Assembly (NCBI RefSeq): GCF_040954645.1
Contig: NC_092803.1
Span: 66,994,427-67,058,426 of the forward strand
From: Diabrotica undecimpunctata
Lineage: Eukaryota > Arthropoda > Insecta > Coleoptera > Chrysomelidae
Length of the DNA stretch: 64,000 bases
Direction: 5' to 3'
The notes below the pieces were generated by a model. That model was not told the DNA's origin. It saw only the letters and a program-made list of their open reading frames with translations, and ran no database searches. Below are positions 49,991-61,682 of this stretch, piece by piece (position 1 is the stretch's first letter; each line of letters begins with the position of its first letter). Both the position numbers and the translations under genes were made by a program.

Positions 49991-50639
49991 GCTATTAGTG
50001 ATGTATTCTTACCATTTTCTTTTTAATATGAGAGATTGAAAATGGCTGAACAATTAAAAAAAATTGCCTCATGGTGGTTGTATTTCAACATGTGAACAAA
50101 GTATATGAATTAATGCCAATGCTTTTTTGATCTGGCTAAAGATGTTTGTTGGTGCTGTCAGGAACGACAAAAGAAATTCAAGCTCTTTTGATTTTAGATG
50201 GAACCGGTTAAAACAATGAACTACTATGCAAGGAATAACGTACATATGGTAAGCCTCCTCCCTTATACTACGCACAAGCTTCAGCTACTCGATTGTGCAA
50301 TAATGAGACCCTTTAAATTAGCACAAAATAAAGTTTGTGCTAAGTGAATGAACCACTATTGTCCTCTTAAATTAGCTCAAAGAGATATTGTGGGTTTGAC
50401 TGAAACAGATTTAATGGTTATGTCGGCCTTTTCCTGCAATCGATTTTACTCATTAAAGAAAGACATCTTTACAAATTTAGACTGCATAGATACAAGACAC
50501 TTTACTCAAAAAAACGAAGCTTATACAATACCCAAAGTTTTCAGTATTAAGAATCGTTCATCTAAAGAATTAGTGACTACAAAAGATACTAATGCAATTC
50601 CTTCTACATCTGTTGAGTTGAGTCTAAGACTGTTAAGTT
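49991..50639. other. No gene seen
   Basis: AT-rich. The 132-codon plus-strand frame starting at 50348 overlaps a LINE tail on the other strand and has no family signature. Confidence 0.4.
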
Positions 50640-50768
50640 TAATATTAATTTTTGTCATATCCTTCGCCCTCCTGGTCTTCGCTTTCCTTCTACTTTTCCT
50701 TGTAGAACTAATTGCAGCAACACATATCTTTCGATGTTCCTCATGATGTGACCGAGGTATTCGATTTT
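50640..50768 (-). pseudogene. LINE 3' tail remnant
   Basis: Minus frame: KKIEYLGHIMRNIERYVLLQ, LVLQGKVEGKRRPGGRRI. This is the same C-terminal block as in the LINE of intron 7 ([20 protein letters not shown]), but a separate small fragment. Confidence 0.65.
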
Positions 50769-50812
50769 CTTCTTCTTCTTCTTCTTCTTTTAATATAGAC
50801 ATGACTCTGTCT

Positions 50813-52079
50813 TCGGCAATGTATTATCTGAAAGACTTAAACATTTTACAAAGGATATTGTTGGTCAATATCAATGCGGATTTACTGCTGGAAAGTCAAC
50901 TACACATCAAATTCAAGCACATAGGCAGATTCTAGAAAAGTCACTAGAATATAACATAAAAACACACCATCTCTTCATTGACTTCAAAGCAGCCTATGAC
51001 AGTGTGAAAAGAACTGCATTATATAATGCAATGATAGACTTTGGGATCCCACCTAAGTTAGTTAAGTTGACCCACCTAACAATGCAAAACGTAAGCTCAT
51101 GCGTTAGAATTGAAGGAGAAAATTCTACGTTCTTTGACATTAATAATGGTCTAAGACAGGGAGACGCGTTGGCGTGTCTGCTTTTTAATATTGCCTTGGA
51201 AAAGGCAATCAGACAATTAAATATTAGAATGAATGGAACTATTTTTAATAGATCGACGCAAATTCTCGCATTCGCTGACGATATATTTATAGTGGGCAGA
51301 AGTATGAGAGACATGGTGCAGTGTTTTACAAGGCTTGCGGACGCAGCAAGTGAATTAGGACTTGTGGTAAACGAGGAAAAAACCAAATATATGTTGGTTT
51401 CTAAAAACCCTCGAAATATCCAACAAAGGATTCAAATTAACAACCATACCTTTGAGCAAGTCAAAGAATTTACATATCTTGGATCGCTAGTAAACGCAAC
51501 AAACACGACAAGCGACGAAATAAAAAGACGCATAGCAATAGCAAACAGAACTGTTCACGGCCTCCAGAGACATTTAAACAATAAAAATATAAAACGTGCA
51601 CTAAAGCTTAATATATACAGGACCTTAATAAGACCAGTTTTGATATATGGGGCTGAAACGTGGATCTTATCTCAAAATGATAAAAGACTTCTTGGTATTT
51701 TTGAGAGAAAAATTCTTAGAAAGATTTTTGGGGCCGTAAATGAAAATGGGCTATGGCGTCGAAGATACAACTTTGAACTGTATCAGTTATACACCGATCC
51801 AGATATTGTGAAATTCGTTAAAGTGCAGAGACTTAGATGGGCTGGACACATTGCTCGGATGTCAGATCACGAATACACGAAGAGATTAACATTTTCAAAA
51901 CCAGAGGGCACAAGAAGCAGAGGACGACCACGAATGAGATGGATTGATGATGTGGAAGAAGACCTACAGATTTTAGGGGTTAGAAGATGGAGGGAAGTTG
52001 CCAGGAATCGACAGGAGTGGCGACTTCTTTGTAAGCAGGCCAAGATCCACAACGGATTGTCGAGCCACTTATGATGATG
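50813..52079 (+). mobile_element. RTE-like LINE inserted in a LINE, 12-bp TSD
   Basis: Flanked by ATGACTCTGTCT (50801-50812, 52080-52091). 5'-truncated in the fingers; the 3' end is a short TGA repeat (52071-52080). The coding frame runs from about 50820 to 52074. Confidence 0.9.
50817..52074 (+). CDS. RTE-like reverse transcriptase, 5'-truncated
   Basis: Open from the truncation to the stop. It starts with NVLSERLKHFTKDIVG and QCGFTAGKSTTHQIQAHRQI, then HHLFIDFKAAYDSVKRTALY (motif A), NNGLRQGDALACLLFNIALE, ILAFADDIFIVGRS (catalytic FADD), EEKTKYMLVSKNP, FTYLGSLVNA, YGAETWILSQNDKRLLGIFE, RLRWAGHIARMSDHEYTKRL and GRPRMRWIDDVEEDL. All polymerase motifs from A to E are present with no stop, so this copy is recent. 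The first Met in frame (51004) is internal. Confidence 0.9.
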
Positions 52080-52447
52080 ATGACTCTGTCTGTTTTTCAA
52101 TGTGCCTCCAGTAAGTTTTCATTAAATCGTTTGCGTGGTCTTCCTACTGATCGTCTTCCTATTGTGGAACCGTCTCTTGCCGTCTTTACTACTCTATTTG
52201 TTGTCATTCGGCTTATATGATCGTTCCATTCTACTCTTCTATTTCTTACCCAGTTTTTGCTGTTCTCCACCTTGCATCTATGTCGTATATCTGTACTTCT
52301 AGCTCTGTCCCATAGTGTCTTACCATCAATTTTTCTAAGTGTTTTCATCTCTGCTGTTTCTAATATCCTTTTTGTTCTCTCTGTGTCATATCTTGTTTCT
52401 GCTATCATTATTGGTCTGATGACTGTTTTGTAAATTCTGCCTTTCAA

Positions 52448-53500
52448 ACTAAATGGCTGAGTAACCCAGTCAGAAACAAATAAAAATCCCCCATGGCCGC
52501 ATAAACATTCAAGGGTAGGAACTACAGAATATAGTCAGACAAAATGGTTCTAGGAGATGAACTAAGCAGTACCCAGTCGCAATCCATCAGAATTTCACAT
52601 TGGCAATCATTAATTGCTACTGGATTCATGAAATAAATGGTGGTTATCGGACTCATGGATATATGAAAATATTGACGGTCCATTAGTAAACTATAAGCAG
52701 CCAAAGGGAGGAGTTCAAAGGGTGAACACCAAATATCTCTGACTTCCAGCCGAGAAGCATTAGACCAGAGACAAACTGGTCTTATTATAAATATTAAGTT
52801 GAAGAAAGACTTGCACTATTCAGGGAAAAGATTTAATAACATGTCAATGAGTGCCTTCTCTATTTTGTTGTTCGAGTTGGCAATATGTTTAGTATCAAAA
52901 TATTAACCATATATTTGTAAAGGGCCTCGTGTCTTTAGTGGGATATTTGTTTCTAATAATATAATGTTTGTCCACGTTTGGCCTACTCTATGACATAGGA
53001 GTGTTTAGAAATTAGCGTTGCAATACATGTTGCAATATATATCAACGCTTGGAGGATGACCTTAATAAATTTTAGCAGCAGAACGTTGAGAAAGAGGGTA
53101 GTAAATAAATCATGTACTAGTAACTAACTTTAAACGTATTGTAATCCAAGTAGTGTTAATATATTGTAACGATGCGATCGTTAATAGTCTAACACTTCGA
53201 ACGTTAGCAAAATTTTTCAAATAATGAAACCGAATCCCTACATAGCTACTAAATCGCCGCCGTAAAAGTAGACAATTTAATATATCGATTTACAATAGAA
53301 TCGATTTCCTTGTCATTAAAGGGACAACGAATACTTGCCAGTGGCCATGTTCATTTTAGAACAGAACTTCAAGAAGGAAAGTAGTTAAGTTAAGTTATCA
53401 CGGCATGCAAAACTTAGGAGCAGGGAAATGGAAAATTTTTTTAAGTTATTTATGGTTTTTTTGGGAAATATGAAATTTTAGTTGTGAAAAGAATTTAGTT
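52448..53500. other. No gene seen
   Basis: AT-rich sequence; part of it may belong to the LTR suspected to its right. Confidence 0.4.
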
Positions 53501-54504
53501 TATGTATAATTTTATTTAGAAAGTTACGTTGTTTTATGGGAAAATCACTCCGAGGTTCTGGTAAGTACTTTCAATACACGTACATCTTCCATTTAAATTT
53601 GCCAGTTCTCAATCATTTAAATCTTCTCACCTTATTAGACCTATCCAAAAATCATTCTTATTTTTTATATACATATATAGGTAAATTCCAGTATGGAAAT
53701 ATTAAATATTTGAGTCAAGGTCACTTAATGACCAATATATTCCAGTTTTGTCATGTGAACAAAAACTATAAGTATAAAAAGACAGAATAAAAAGGTTTTT
53801 TTTCTGTTCTTTAGTAGCCTGCCGGCTCCAATCATTGGACCTTTCTTTTTGTTTTGGGAGAAGAAAATATTTTTATTTTGGATACTTGTATTTGGAAAGA
53901 AGTTTTTTATTTTGGGAAGAATCGGATACTTTAATTTGGGAAGAATTTTAGGTTTTATTTTATGGTTGGTCTGCCCGTCCGTGGCGGATACAAAGAACGT
54001 AGGCTGATCAATCCTAGAGCCCATCCACTACCTGGACACTCGACAGCGGATTAGGGAACTTCATTTTCAGCAAAAGGGTTACTAAGGACATTTATTTTCT
54101 GGTTAAAGCTATTAGTAATTCAAATTTTTATATTATATATTATATCCTCGGATACTTAGGCCTTCAGCCTAGGTGGGTTACGAAACAGATTTGTGCACAA
54201 TCCCTGGTTAGTACCCTCAACTCTTTGAATCCTTTCACTTGCTTTAATTTTGTTATTCCTTATTTACTTTAAATTTATTTATTTATTAATATTTTATATT
54301 ACACTTAATAAGTTGTCAGGATATATTATCCAATTTTATGATTATTTGTATGTACCCTCATATATCGAATTGATGTATGTATTGTTCTAGTGTCTTAACT
54401 GACTAGTCTTAGATTTGTAAACTGGCCTTTTTGTACTTGTATAAGTATTTAATTATTTTCTAATATTTCAATTACTATTTACTCCAAGTGAGTTATCCTA
54501 AACA

Positions 54505-56863
54505 TCTGTTCAGAAGATTTCTCGATGTTGGAGCTGGAAGCGGCTCTCTCTGACACAAAAACGAAAAAAGCAGCAGGGATTGACGAGTTGTACCCAGAAA
54601 TGCTTAAATATCTGGGAGCCGCAGCCAAAGGCACCATTCTGAATTTGATTAACCTAACATGGAATTCAAGAGTCCCAAGTCAGTGGAGGAAGAGTGAGGT
54701 CATACTCACCTTAAAGAAAGGAAAAGACCCGAGCCTGACTGATAGCTACCGGCCAATATCCCTCACAAGCTCCTTATGCAAAGTAGCCGAAAAAATGGTT
54801 CTGGGCAGACTAAACCGAGCCTTAACCCATCTTGAACTGATTGACGACGCTCAAGCTGGCTTCAGGAAACACAGGAACACCATGGACCATGTAGTCGATT
54901 TTGCCCAAAAAGTCAAGGATGCTTTCCACCGTAAGATGTCAACAGTAGCAGTGCTAGTAGACCTCAAAGCTGCATACGACACAGTATGGAGAGGTTTGCT
55001 GTTACACAAGATAGCGAAGTCCGGAGTTGACGGCAAACTATTCAATTGGATAAAATCCTTTCTCGGGGAAAGGTATCAGAGAGTCAAATTTCACAACCAC
55101 TGTTCCAAATTCAGACTGCAAAGACAAGGGCTGCCACAAGGAGCTGTCATCAGCTGTCAATTGTTCAATTTAATGATAAACGATGTGCTCGAAATGATTA
55201 GAAAGGCACCTGGTGTGGAAGCCCTCCTGTATGCTGATGACCTCCTAATATGGGCATCAAGTAGCAGTCTGAGAGCGCTCGAGGGAATAATGAACCAGGC
55301 TCTAAAAAATCTAGAAAAATGGGCGGATAAAAACTGCCTAACAGTCAGTACAACCAAAACCGTATATCAAGTACTTAGCCTTTCAACAAAATAGACTGCT
55401 GTCAAGCTGACGTATAAAGGAGTTGATCTGGAAAGACAGGACGTTACAAAATACTTGGGGGTGTACATAGATAAGAAAATGACGTGGAAACCTCAAATCG
55501 ACAACATTGCAGAGAAAGCCACAAAGAGATGTCGACTGCTCAAACGTCTCACAGCAACAAAGTGGGGCGCCACGCAAGATGTCCTGATAGCTACAATAAC
55601 TGCGAGTACAAACACCACCTCCAAGCTTGAAGTCGCTCAGAACACTGCCCTTCGCGTCATCACCGGTGCTCCAAAATCAACACCGATTACATCAATGGAA
55701 GCCCAGACCGGTATTGAACCAATACAATGCCGCAGAGAGCAACACGCGTTAACCTTCTGGGAAAGGCAAAGACGAATACTTCCACAAAAATGGGACGAAT
55801 ATAGACAAGCAGCCTCACGTCTTAAAACACAAACCACTCCGCTTACAGTAGCAAACCAAATCATGGAAAAATACCACATTGTCCTGTCGGAAGCCGCCCC
55901 CTTCCCAGCGCAAACCACACTGGCCCGCTGTCTACCAAACACAGAATTACTGCTTGAAAACCATAACGACCCGAAGCACTTATCGTCAGACATTGACCTA
56001 GGGAAAGCCGCCCTAGAGACGATACACACCAAGTACCCAGCACATGAGTGGATCCACATATACTGCGATGGATCCTCGATGCCGGACTCGGGAAGAACAG
56101 GAGCAGGATACGTCTCAACGTTCTTCAAAGGCTCTATAGCTGTGGGTGCCCCTCTCACCAACTACGACGGCGAAATTGCTGCTATACACGAAGCTGCAAA
56201 AAATCTTGAGAATTTCCAACACCCCCAAAAAGTTGCCTTTTTCATCTACTGCCAAGCCGCAATCCTCGCCCTGTCGACAAATCGATACACCGACTGTGCC
56301 AAAACAATATCTTGCCGCGTCCAACTATCGAACTTGATGGAAAAAGGGTGGCTGATTACTCTACAATGGATCCCTAGTCATGTCGGTGTTGAAGGAAATG
56401 AAGCGGCGGATGAACTTGCAAAAGAAGGCACTACTCTTCCACAGCCCCCTAGCTTCCAATCGTACACATCAGCAAAGTCCACCATTAGAAGAGGAATCAA
56501 AGCGAAGATAAAAGAGCAGCAAATACAAGCCGGTGCTGGAAATCTTGGGCCCACCTAATAGTCACCAATCCCTCGCAACTTGCCGAGACCCATTAGTGTA
56601 GCCGTGTTCAGAACAACTACGGGGCATGACTACCTGGCCTCCCATCTACATCGCACCGGCGTCCGCGAAAATGACAACTGTCCACTATGTGATCAGCCCC
56701 AGATGGATGCTGCTCACCTTCCAGAGTGCCCAGCCCTGAAAACAGACCCACCCGAGGAGGATGAAGATCGCCTACGAGAAACGGCTCGTCTATACTGGTC
56801 AGCGCGCCACCAAATGGCTAACATGCCAAGGGTGGGCGTTGGCTAGTAAGTAAGTAAGTAAGT
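54505..56863 (+). mobile_element. LINE with RNase H, 14-bp TSD, TAAG tail
   Basis: Flanked by AGTTATCCTAAACA (54491-54504, 56864-56877) and ending in (TAAG)n at about 56844-56863. It encodes reverse transcriptase followed by RNase H, the layout of I/LOA-group LINEs. It is 5'-truncated within the RT fingers. Base composition is much richer in G+C than the flanks. Confidence 0.93.
54525..56846 (+). pseudogene. LINE RT-RNase H polyprotein, three in-frame stops
   Basis: One frame throughout: TKKAAGIDELYPEMLKYLG, WRKSEVILTLKKGKDPSLTD, SYRPISLTSSLCKVAEKMVL, AQAGFRKHRNTMDHV, AVLVDLKAAYDTVWR (motif A), RQGLPQGAVISCQLFNLMIN, EALLYADDLLIWA (YADD), a TAG at 55392, KYLGVYIDKKMTWKPQI, a connecting region, then RNase H: IHIYCDGSSM (first Asp), YDGEIAAIHEA (Glu), FIYCQAAILAL where the third Asp is replaced by Tyr, and WIPSHVGVEGNEAADELAKE. 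Double stop at 56556, then a cysteine-histidine C-terminus CPLCDQPQMDAAHLPECPAL. Recent insertion, but not active. Confidence 0.9.
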
Positions 56864-57167
56864 AGTTATCCTAAACAGTAATCCCAGATAATTTTATCTC
56901 ATTGTTAAAGAACTGGGTAGATCAATTTTTGTATATAATTATATTTTGGTTCATATTTTTAGGTAACTGTTTTTTCTTGTAAATATATATTTTGGGGATA
57001 TATTTTAATAATTGTTTAGTGTATATAAGTATAGGGTTGGGATAGTACATAAGATTAGAATATAGTGTATAAAGCATTTCTGATTTTTATTTGATTCCTA
57101 TCATTTATTTTTCAGTTAGTATATAACTACATATATCCCAAATTGGAGTGATATTCAAAATTCACCC

Positions 57168-57185
57168 TGGCGCCCATCTCAAGAT
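57168..57185 (+). other. Candidate LTR primer binding site
   Basis: TGGCGCCCATCTCAAGAT begins with the TGGCGCCC shared by tRNA-Lys-primed retroelements. The remainder does not match the canonical site well. Confidence 0.35.
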
Positions 57186-58892
57186 CAAGATCTTAGGATT
57201 GATCTAACCTTAGGTTACTACAGGCAAGCAAACGTGCCAACCTTCTCTCTGAGCAATACTCTCATTCTCTTGAGCTAAGCCTATTCTATTGTAGAACTTC
57301 AAGTAAATGTTGTATTTTCTTTTGTGTTGGTTACATTCCGTGTTATTTAATCTTATTAAAATATTAATTAATTAATTTTAAACTTTATTTAACCATAAAT
57401 CTTACATAATTTCTAATATTGGCTTCACCATCTCAAGCTTTTCCCTTTTAATTTGCAACAATTAGATTTTCCCTTTTTTGATTCGTAACAATATGATCAT
57501 TGGGATGTCGTGAGTTTTATTCAACAAACAATACTTAGAAACCCTTGAAGGTAAGCCAATAATACTATTGAGCCTGCAGTTACTTTTAACTAACCCTATG
57601 GAAGAAATAAACACGCATCATGCCTGATCTTATACAATAAGACAAATACGCAAATAATGTTTTTTTATTTTATTATTAATATTTTCCCCTACAAGTACTT
57701 AATTTTTAATTAAAGAAATAAAATTTGACTATAAATTAAAAATTTGGCAAAATAAACCATACATTAAAAAAACTTTTCTTGCAAAAATGGATTTTTTTTT
57801 AACAAACATTTAGTGCATAGAATATTACCACAGCTCGTGGTATACTTTCTTAATAATACAACTCTTAGTATAATAATAATAAATCGCCCTGTATAATATT
57901 TCTTTAGTGATTTATCAGTAATATCATTTTATTGAACACACATAAAATAAACATTTAAAATAACCTTCATTATAATAATATCTAAAAAAACAACATAAAT
58001 AAAAGTAAATTATTAATCAAAAATAAACAAAAAATATTATCACTACCGTCTATCTATTTATTAATATGAAAATTTAAGTGAATCTTAGGAGGCTATGATA
58101 ATTTGAGATTTTCGTTATTTAGGTACATAATTTGTCTTTTCGTTCGCCATCTTTATCATTTATTTGCTTTTCTTGTATTATTTTGGCGGGTTTTTATTAG
58201 TAATAGTTAGCAGTAATTAAAATAACTTCTTACTTCATATTATAGAGATTGCTACTAGCATACTCAGGCATGTTATGTTACTATAACGGCCACATAGATC
58301 AACAGCATGTCATTTCAATTCACCAAAGACATCCTCAAAAAAAAAACGGGTACCGAGGATGTATCGTGAAAAATATCGACTGAATAACCATTTAATCAAA
58401 GTATAGCCAGATGGTTGCCAGATGGTTTAGCCAAATGAACAGACAAGCAGAGAAATAGGTACTGTGCCAAAAATATTATCTACAGTACACGAAGAGGATG
58501 CTGTCCCACAAAGTAAGCGGTGCAGAAACAAAACATTGTCAGAATAAGAAAAAAATCTAAAATATTTTGTATATATTTCAATAAGTTGTAAATATTAATA
58601 GGCGATAAACATTTTATTTTTTATTTTTATTATTATTTCAATTCTTTCTACCAAAAGTCTTCCTGATAAAAGGTAAAACCTAGAAACACGTTGAGAATAA
58701 TTGTGGAGCTCGAATTGAAAGGAAAAATGTCATTGATTTTAATGTCTTTTCTCTACGTAAACAGTGCAGAATATAGTGTTTGGTGAGGATAAACTGTGAA
58801 TGTATTGTCGGAATAAAAGGTTATTTTTTATTCTTTTTATTCGCAATAAGACATAAAAAAAGAACAACAGTTCCATCTCATACCTAGAAAGA
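57186..58892. other. AT-rich stretch, no gene seen
   Basis: Could include degraded internal sequence of the LTR element at its left end. Nothing coding is visible; poly-A and ATA-rich runs dominate 57650-58060. Confidence 0.4.
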
Positions 58893-58940
58893 AATCGTCA
58901 AGAGCCAAGATGCCAAGAGCCAAGATGCAAAGAGCCAAGA
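58893..58940. repeat. ~15-bp tandem repeat, three units
   Basis: AAGAGCCAAGATGC is repeated about three times with small changes. Confidence 0.8.
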
Positions 58941-59059
58941 CTTTACGGCCTACCCAAGGCATTAAGAAGAATTACTATTGAGACCAATAAAATAAAGTCG
59001 TTTAGAATTAGAAATACTCAAATATTCAACTTTCTTTATTTATTATTATTATTATCCAG

Positions 59060-59450
59060 ATTTAGCCATACGGCTCACACTCCCTCTAAGGGGAAAATTC
59101 ACTCGTCCCAGATACCTACGGTATCAAAAGGATTGAGCTTTTGCTCAACAGATCTGGAAGTTGAAAGTAGTACAGCTTTCTGCATGGTCTTGTAGAGATG
59201 TTCATTCAGACCTAGCTTTTTTTATGTTTTCTAGGAGGTTCTTTGGAATGACTCCAGTAGTAAAGAGAATAATAGGTATTGTCTGGGTACTTTGAATTTT
59301 CCACTGTCTTCGTATTTGAATTTCCAGATCCCCGTACTTGGTGATTTTTCGTTCCGTTTAACACGAAGACTATTGTTCTTGGGTATCGCTACATCAATTA
59401 ATGTTGTTTGTCTCTTTAGTTTATTAAGTAGTACGAGACCTGGTCTATTA
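59060..59450 (-). pseudogene. RLE-type LINE C-terminal remnant
   Basis: Minus frame: NNRPGLVLLNKLKRQTTLID and VAIP, the RPD..L.D…L.DVAVP block of the restriction-enzyme-like endonuclease used by R2/R4-type LINEs, with the first catalytic Asp replaced by Gly. Then KYEDSGKFKVP, RQYLLFSLLLESFQ, and after a frame change NEHLYKTMQKAVLLSTSR. Flanked on both sides by ATT repeats (59038-59056, 59448-59461). Confidence 0.65.
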
Positions 59451-60375
59451 TTATTATTAATTAACAAATAAGGACAAAGGAACGAGCTCATATTATGCCA
59501 AAAAGCAAAAATTTCTTCTACATTTTTTGTATGATAACATTGAAAATTTAATGTTGCGCATACATGCAATTCATTTAATAAAGAAAAATTAAAAAAAACA
59601 TCTAAATAAACTTTTATGTAAATATGTACTATTATCAAAACATTTATTGCCTAATTTCGATTATACTGACAATTTTTCATTGGCTTAGTCATCAGTTTTT
59701 AGCATTTAACGAAATATTTAAATAAATAACAAACTAATCTATTCTCTTAAAATAAATATAAAGGAACAATTATTATCCTCCATATATCCTCTATCTCTGT
59801 TCATACATTTCTCCGTTCTATTACAAAATTCTGTAAAGACTTTCCTAACCATGAGGGGAGCTATACTAGGAACCACTTCTGTTTTTATTCTTGGTCAACA
59901 TCTTGAACTAGCCGTTGAATATATACCTTTTGGTTTAAGTACCCTTACAAGAAGAAATCGAGCTGGTTTAATTCCAAAGGCCAAGGAATTTTAGAGAAAC
60001 TACGAAATTTTTTGGAATGTAAATATTTTCACTGTATTGACGTACATCCAATCTACTGTGGCATAGGACACCAATTTAATGGAACCGTATCTGTGAAAGC
60101 TGAAATAAGGGAAGGTTGTCAAGAAAAACATTTTTTGACAAACTTAATTTCTCATTCCACCTTTCCTGCTCCTCTCGAAATGTTTTATAATTATCGCCCA
60201 TTATTAGTAAAACTCAATTGTCTCTTCCAGACTTAATGTTACTGGCAGTTATACCGTTTTATTCAAAAATACACTTTTGAATATGAACTGTTTTGACAGT
60301 TCTCAAATTCTATATGCAAGTGTATCCTGGGTTAATTATGCATTAATGTGCAAACTAAAAGTTTTAACGTTATCG

Positions 60376-60596
60376 CAAAGAAAATGTCGAACAAAATCAT
60401 TTATAGAAATTATATTACAAAACGCACAGTTCTAAATATTAATTTACAAATATTTGATCTGGTAGGTTGGCTAAATTGTAAAACAGTAAAGGCAAAAACT
60501 CCTATTTCAAAAATATGGGTTTCTCATTTTCTTTGTAATAAATTCTTGCCTAATGAGCTTTTTTCTACAATAGAAAGAATTTATTTAAAATTATAA
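60376..60596 (+). pseudogene. BEL/Pao retrotransposon fragment (peptidase A17 region)
   Basis: Encodes TKRTVLNINLQIFDLVGWLN, then CKTVKAKTPISKIWVSHFLC and LPNELFSTIERIYLKL. This matches the K.R.VLS.I.QIFDPLGWL.P..VKAK…W block between reverse transcriptase and integrase in BEL/Pao polyproteins. Isolated fragment; no LTR seen. Confidence 0.65.
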
Positions 60597-60828
60597 GCAA
60601 TTAGCAAAGTTAAAAATTCCTCGATGTATATTTTTCAGTAAGATTCATATAGAACGTTATAGATTTTTTGATGTTAGCTTTCAATCATATAAGAGGTCAT
60701 TATAGCCACAATAGTTCTGTATGTAGATCATACAGGATTAATGTTAGGGAAGTTAAAAAAACCATCTTTTTAAATGCACAAATATTTTGGGAAATAAATT
60801 AAGAAGAAAATACAGAAATAATAAATAC

Positions 60829-60866
60829 CTTGATACCAGAACAAGGAGCAGTAATAACATCTTCAT
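60829..60866 (-). CDS. Orphan/alternative GH1 first exon (copy B)
   Basis: Encodes MKMLLLLLVLVS plus two bases, followed by the donor AAG|GTATTT. Same phase and donor as exon 1 of copy A, with a modified signal peptide that is still hydrophobic. It could be spliced to GH1 exon 2 as an alternative promoter's exon, belong to a duplicate gene whose other exons were lost, or be dead. Conservation of frame length (three extra bases) argues weakly for function. Confidence 0.55.
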
Positions 60867-61682
60867 TTTCTATATAGTTACCCACTATATTGATAAAACA
60901 AAATTAATTTTATTCTGAACAAAATTTGAATTATATATAGATCATTAAAGTACTTTTTGTTATGTCATTATCTAAGTAATTAATTACATAAATATATCAA
61001 TAAACTATCTTACTATTTTTTTATTTGTTGCATTAACTATCTTAAAAGGCAAGTGTTTTATAAGATGTAATATGATGCAGCAATTTTTGATTAAATATAG
61101 AAATAGTTTAATTTTTATATTATATTATTTATTTATATAAGGAATTTTTAGATATTATTGCTATAGATTAGGGGTAGTTAGAATTGTTTATTTTTATTCG
61201 GTCAGTAATAACATCTTATTTAACGTGCTTATTTAAATTTTTCCATTTTTAATTGTAAAAAAACTCTTACATTTGGAGAATCATCTTTTGGCACATTACT
61301 GATTGCTATTAAAGCCGTCTGTCCTACATTGTCCTTGATGCAGACAAATGGCTAATCGTACATCTTCAATTAATGTACAATTCATCAAGACATAAATCGC
61401 TCTCTATCAACATCCGATATACCCTTTATTTGGCAATGGTATATTCAACGCTCTTGTATCAAAGCTAGATCAAACCTTTTTATAGCAAGCGTAAGAGGGG
61501 TCATTAAGACCTATTTGATGCATAACAAAAGTTCGCGATAAGTTCCCTTTATATTTTTATTTATTCGTTGTGTGCAAGTACTTGGAGGGGATACGACAAA
61601 CGATCGTGCGTGTGCATCGGTGTAATCTTGCAACTTTGTTAGCATATTTCAGAAGTAGTTATTGAAGAATTAGATCATCGTA

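Larger units (their letters stand above)
50769..52447 (-). mobile_element. LINE 3' fragment split by an insertion
   Basis: The parts 50769-50812 (GAA-repeat tail and 3' untranslated region) and 52080-52447 (C-terminal coding) belong together. The coding part reads [73 protein letters not shown] and GRPRKRFNENL. It is the same family as 11255-12365 and is 5'-truncated at 52447. Confidence 0.78.
53500..57167 (+). repeat. Probable LTR interrupted by a LINE
   Basis: The sequence left (53500-54504) and right (56864-57167) of the LINE is non-coding, with degenerate TTTTGGGAAGAA-type repeats. It ends just before TGGCGCCC (57168), the start of a lysine-tRNA-type primer binding site. That arrangement suggests a long 5' LTR read on the plus strand. 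Its left boundary is not defined and no second LTR is in the window, so this is tentative. Confidence 0.35.
59510..61480. repeat. Copy B of the duplicated GH1 5' region
   Basis: Diverged direct duplicate of 29880-29964, 33001-33740, 42600-42860 and 45000-45833. It contains a full alternative first exon (60829-60866) and its 5' flank. It lacks the PIN/XPG-like element, LINE stack, Penelope pair and hAT relic found in copy A. Conversely it carries a BEL/Pao-like fragment (60376-60596). No exon 2-9 counterparts were found between 45.9 and 59.5 kb. Confidence 0.78.
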
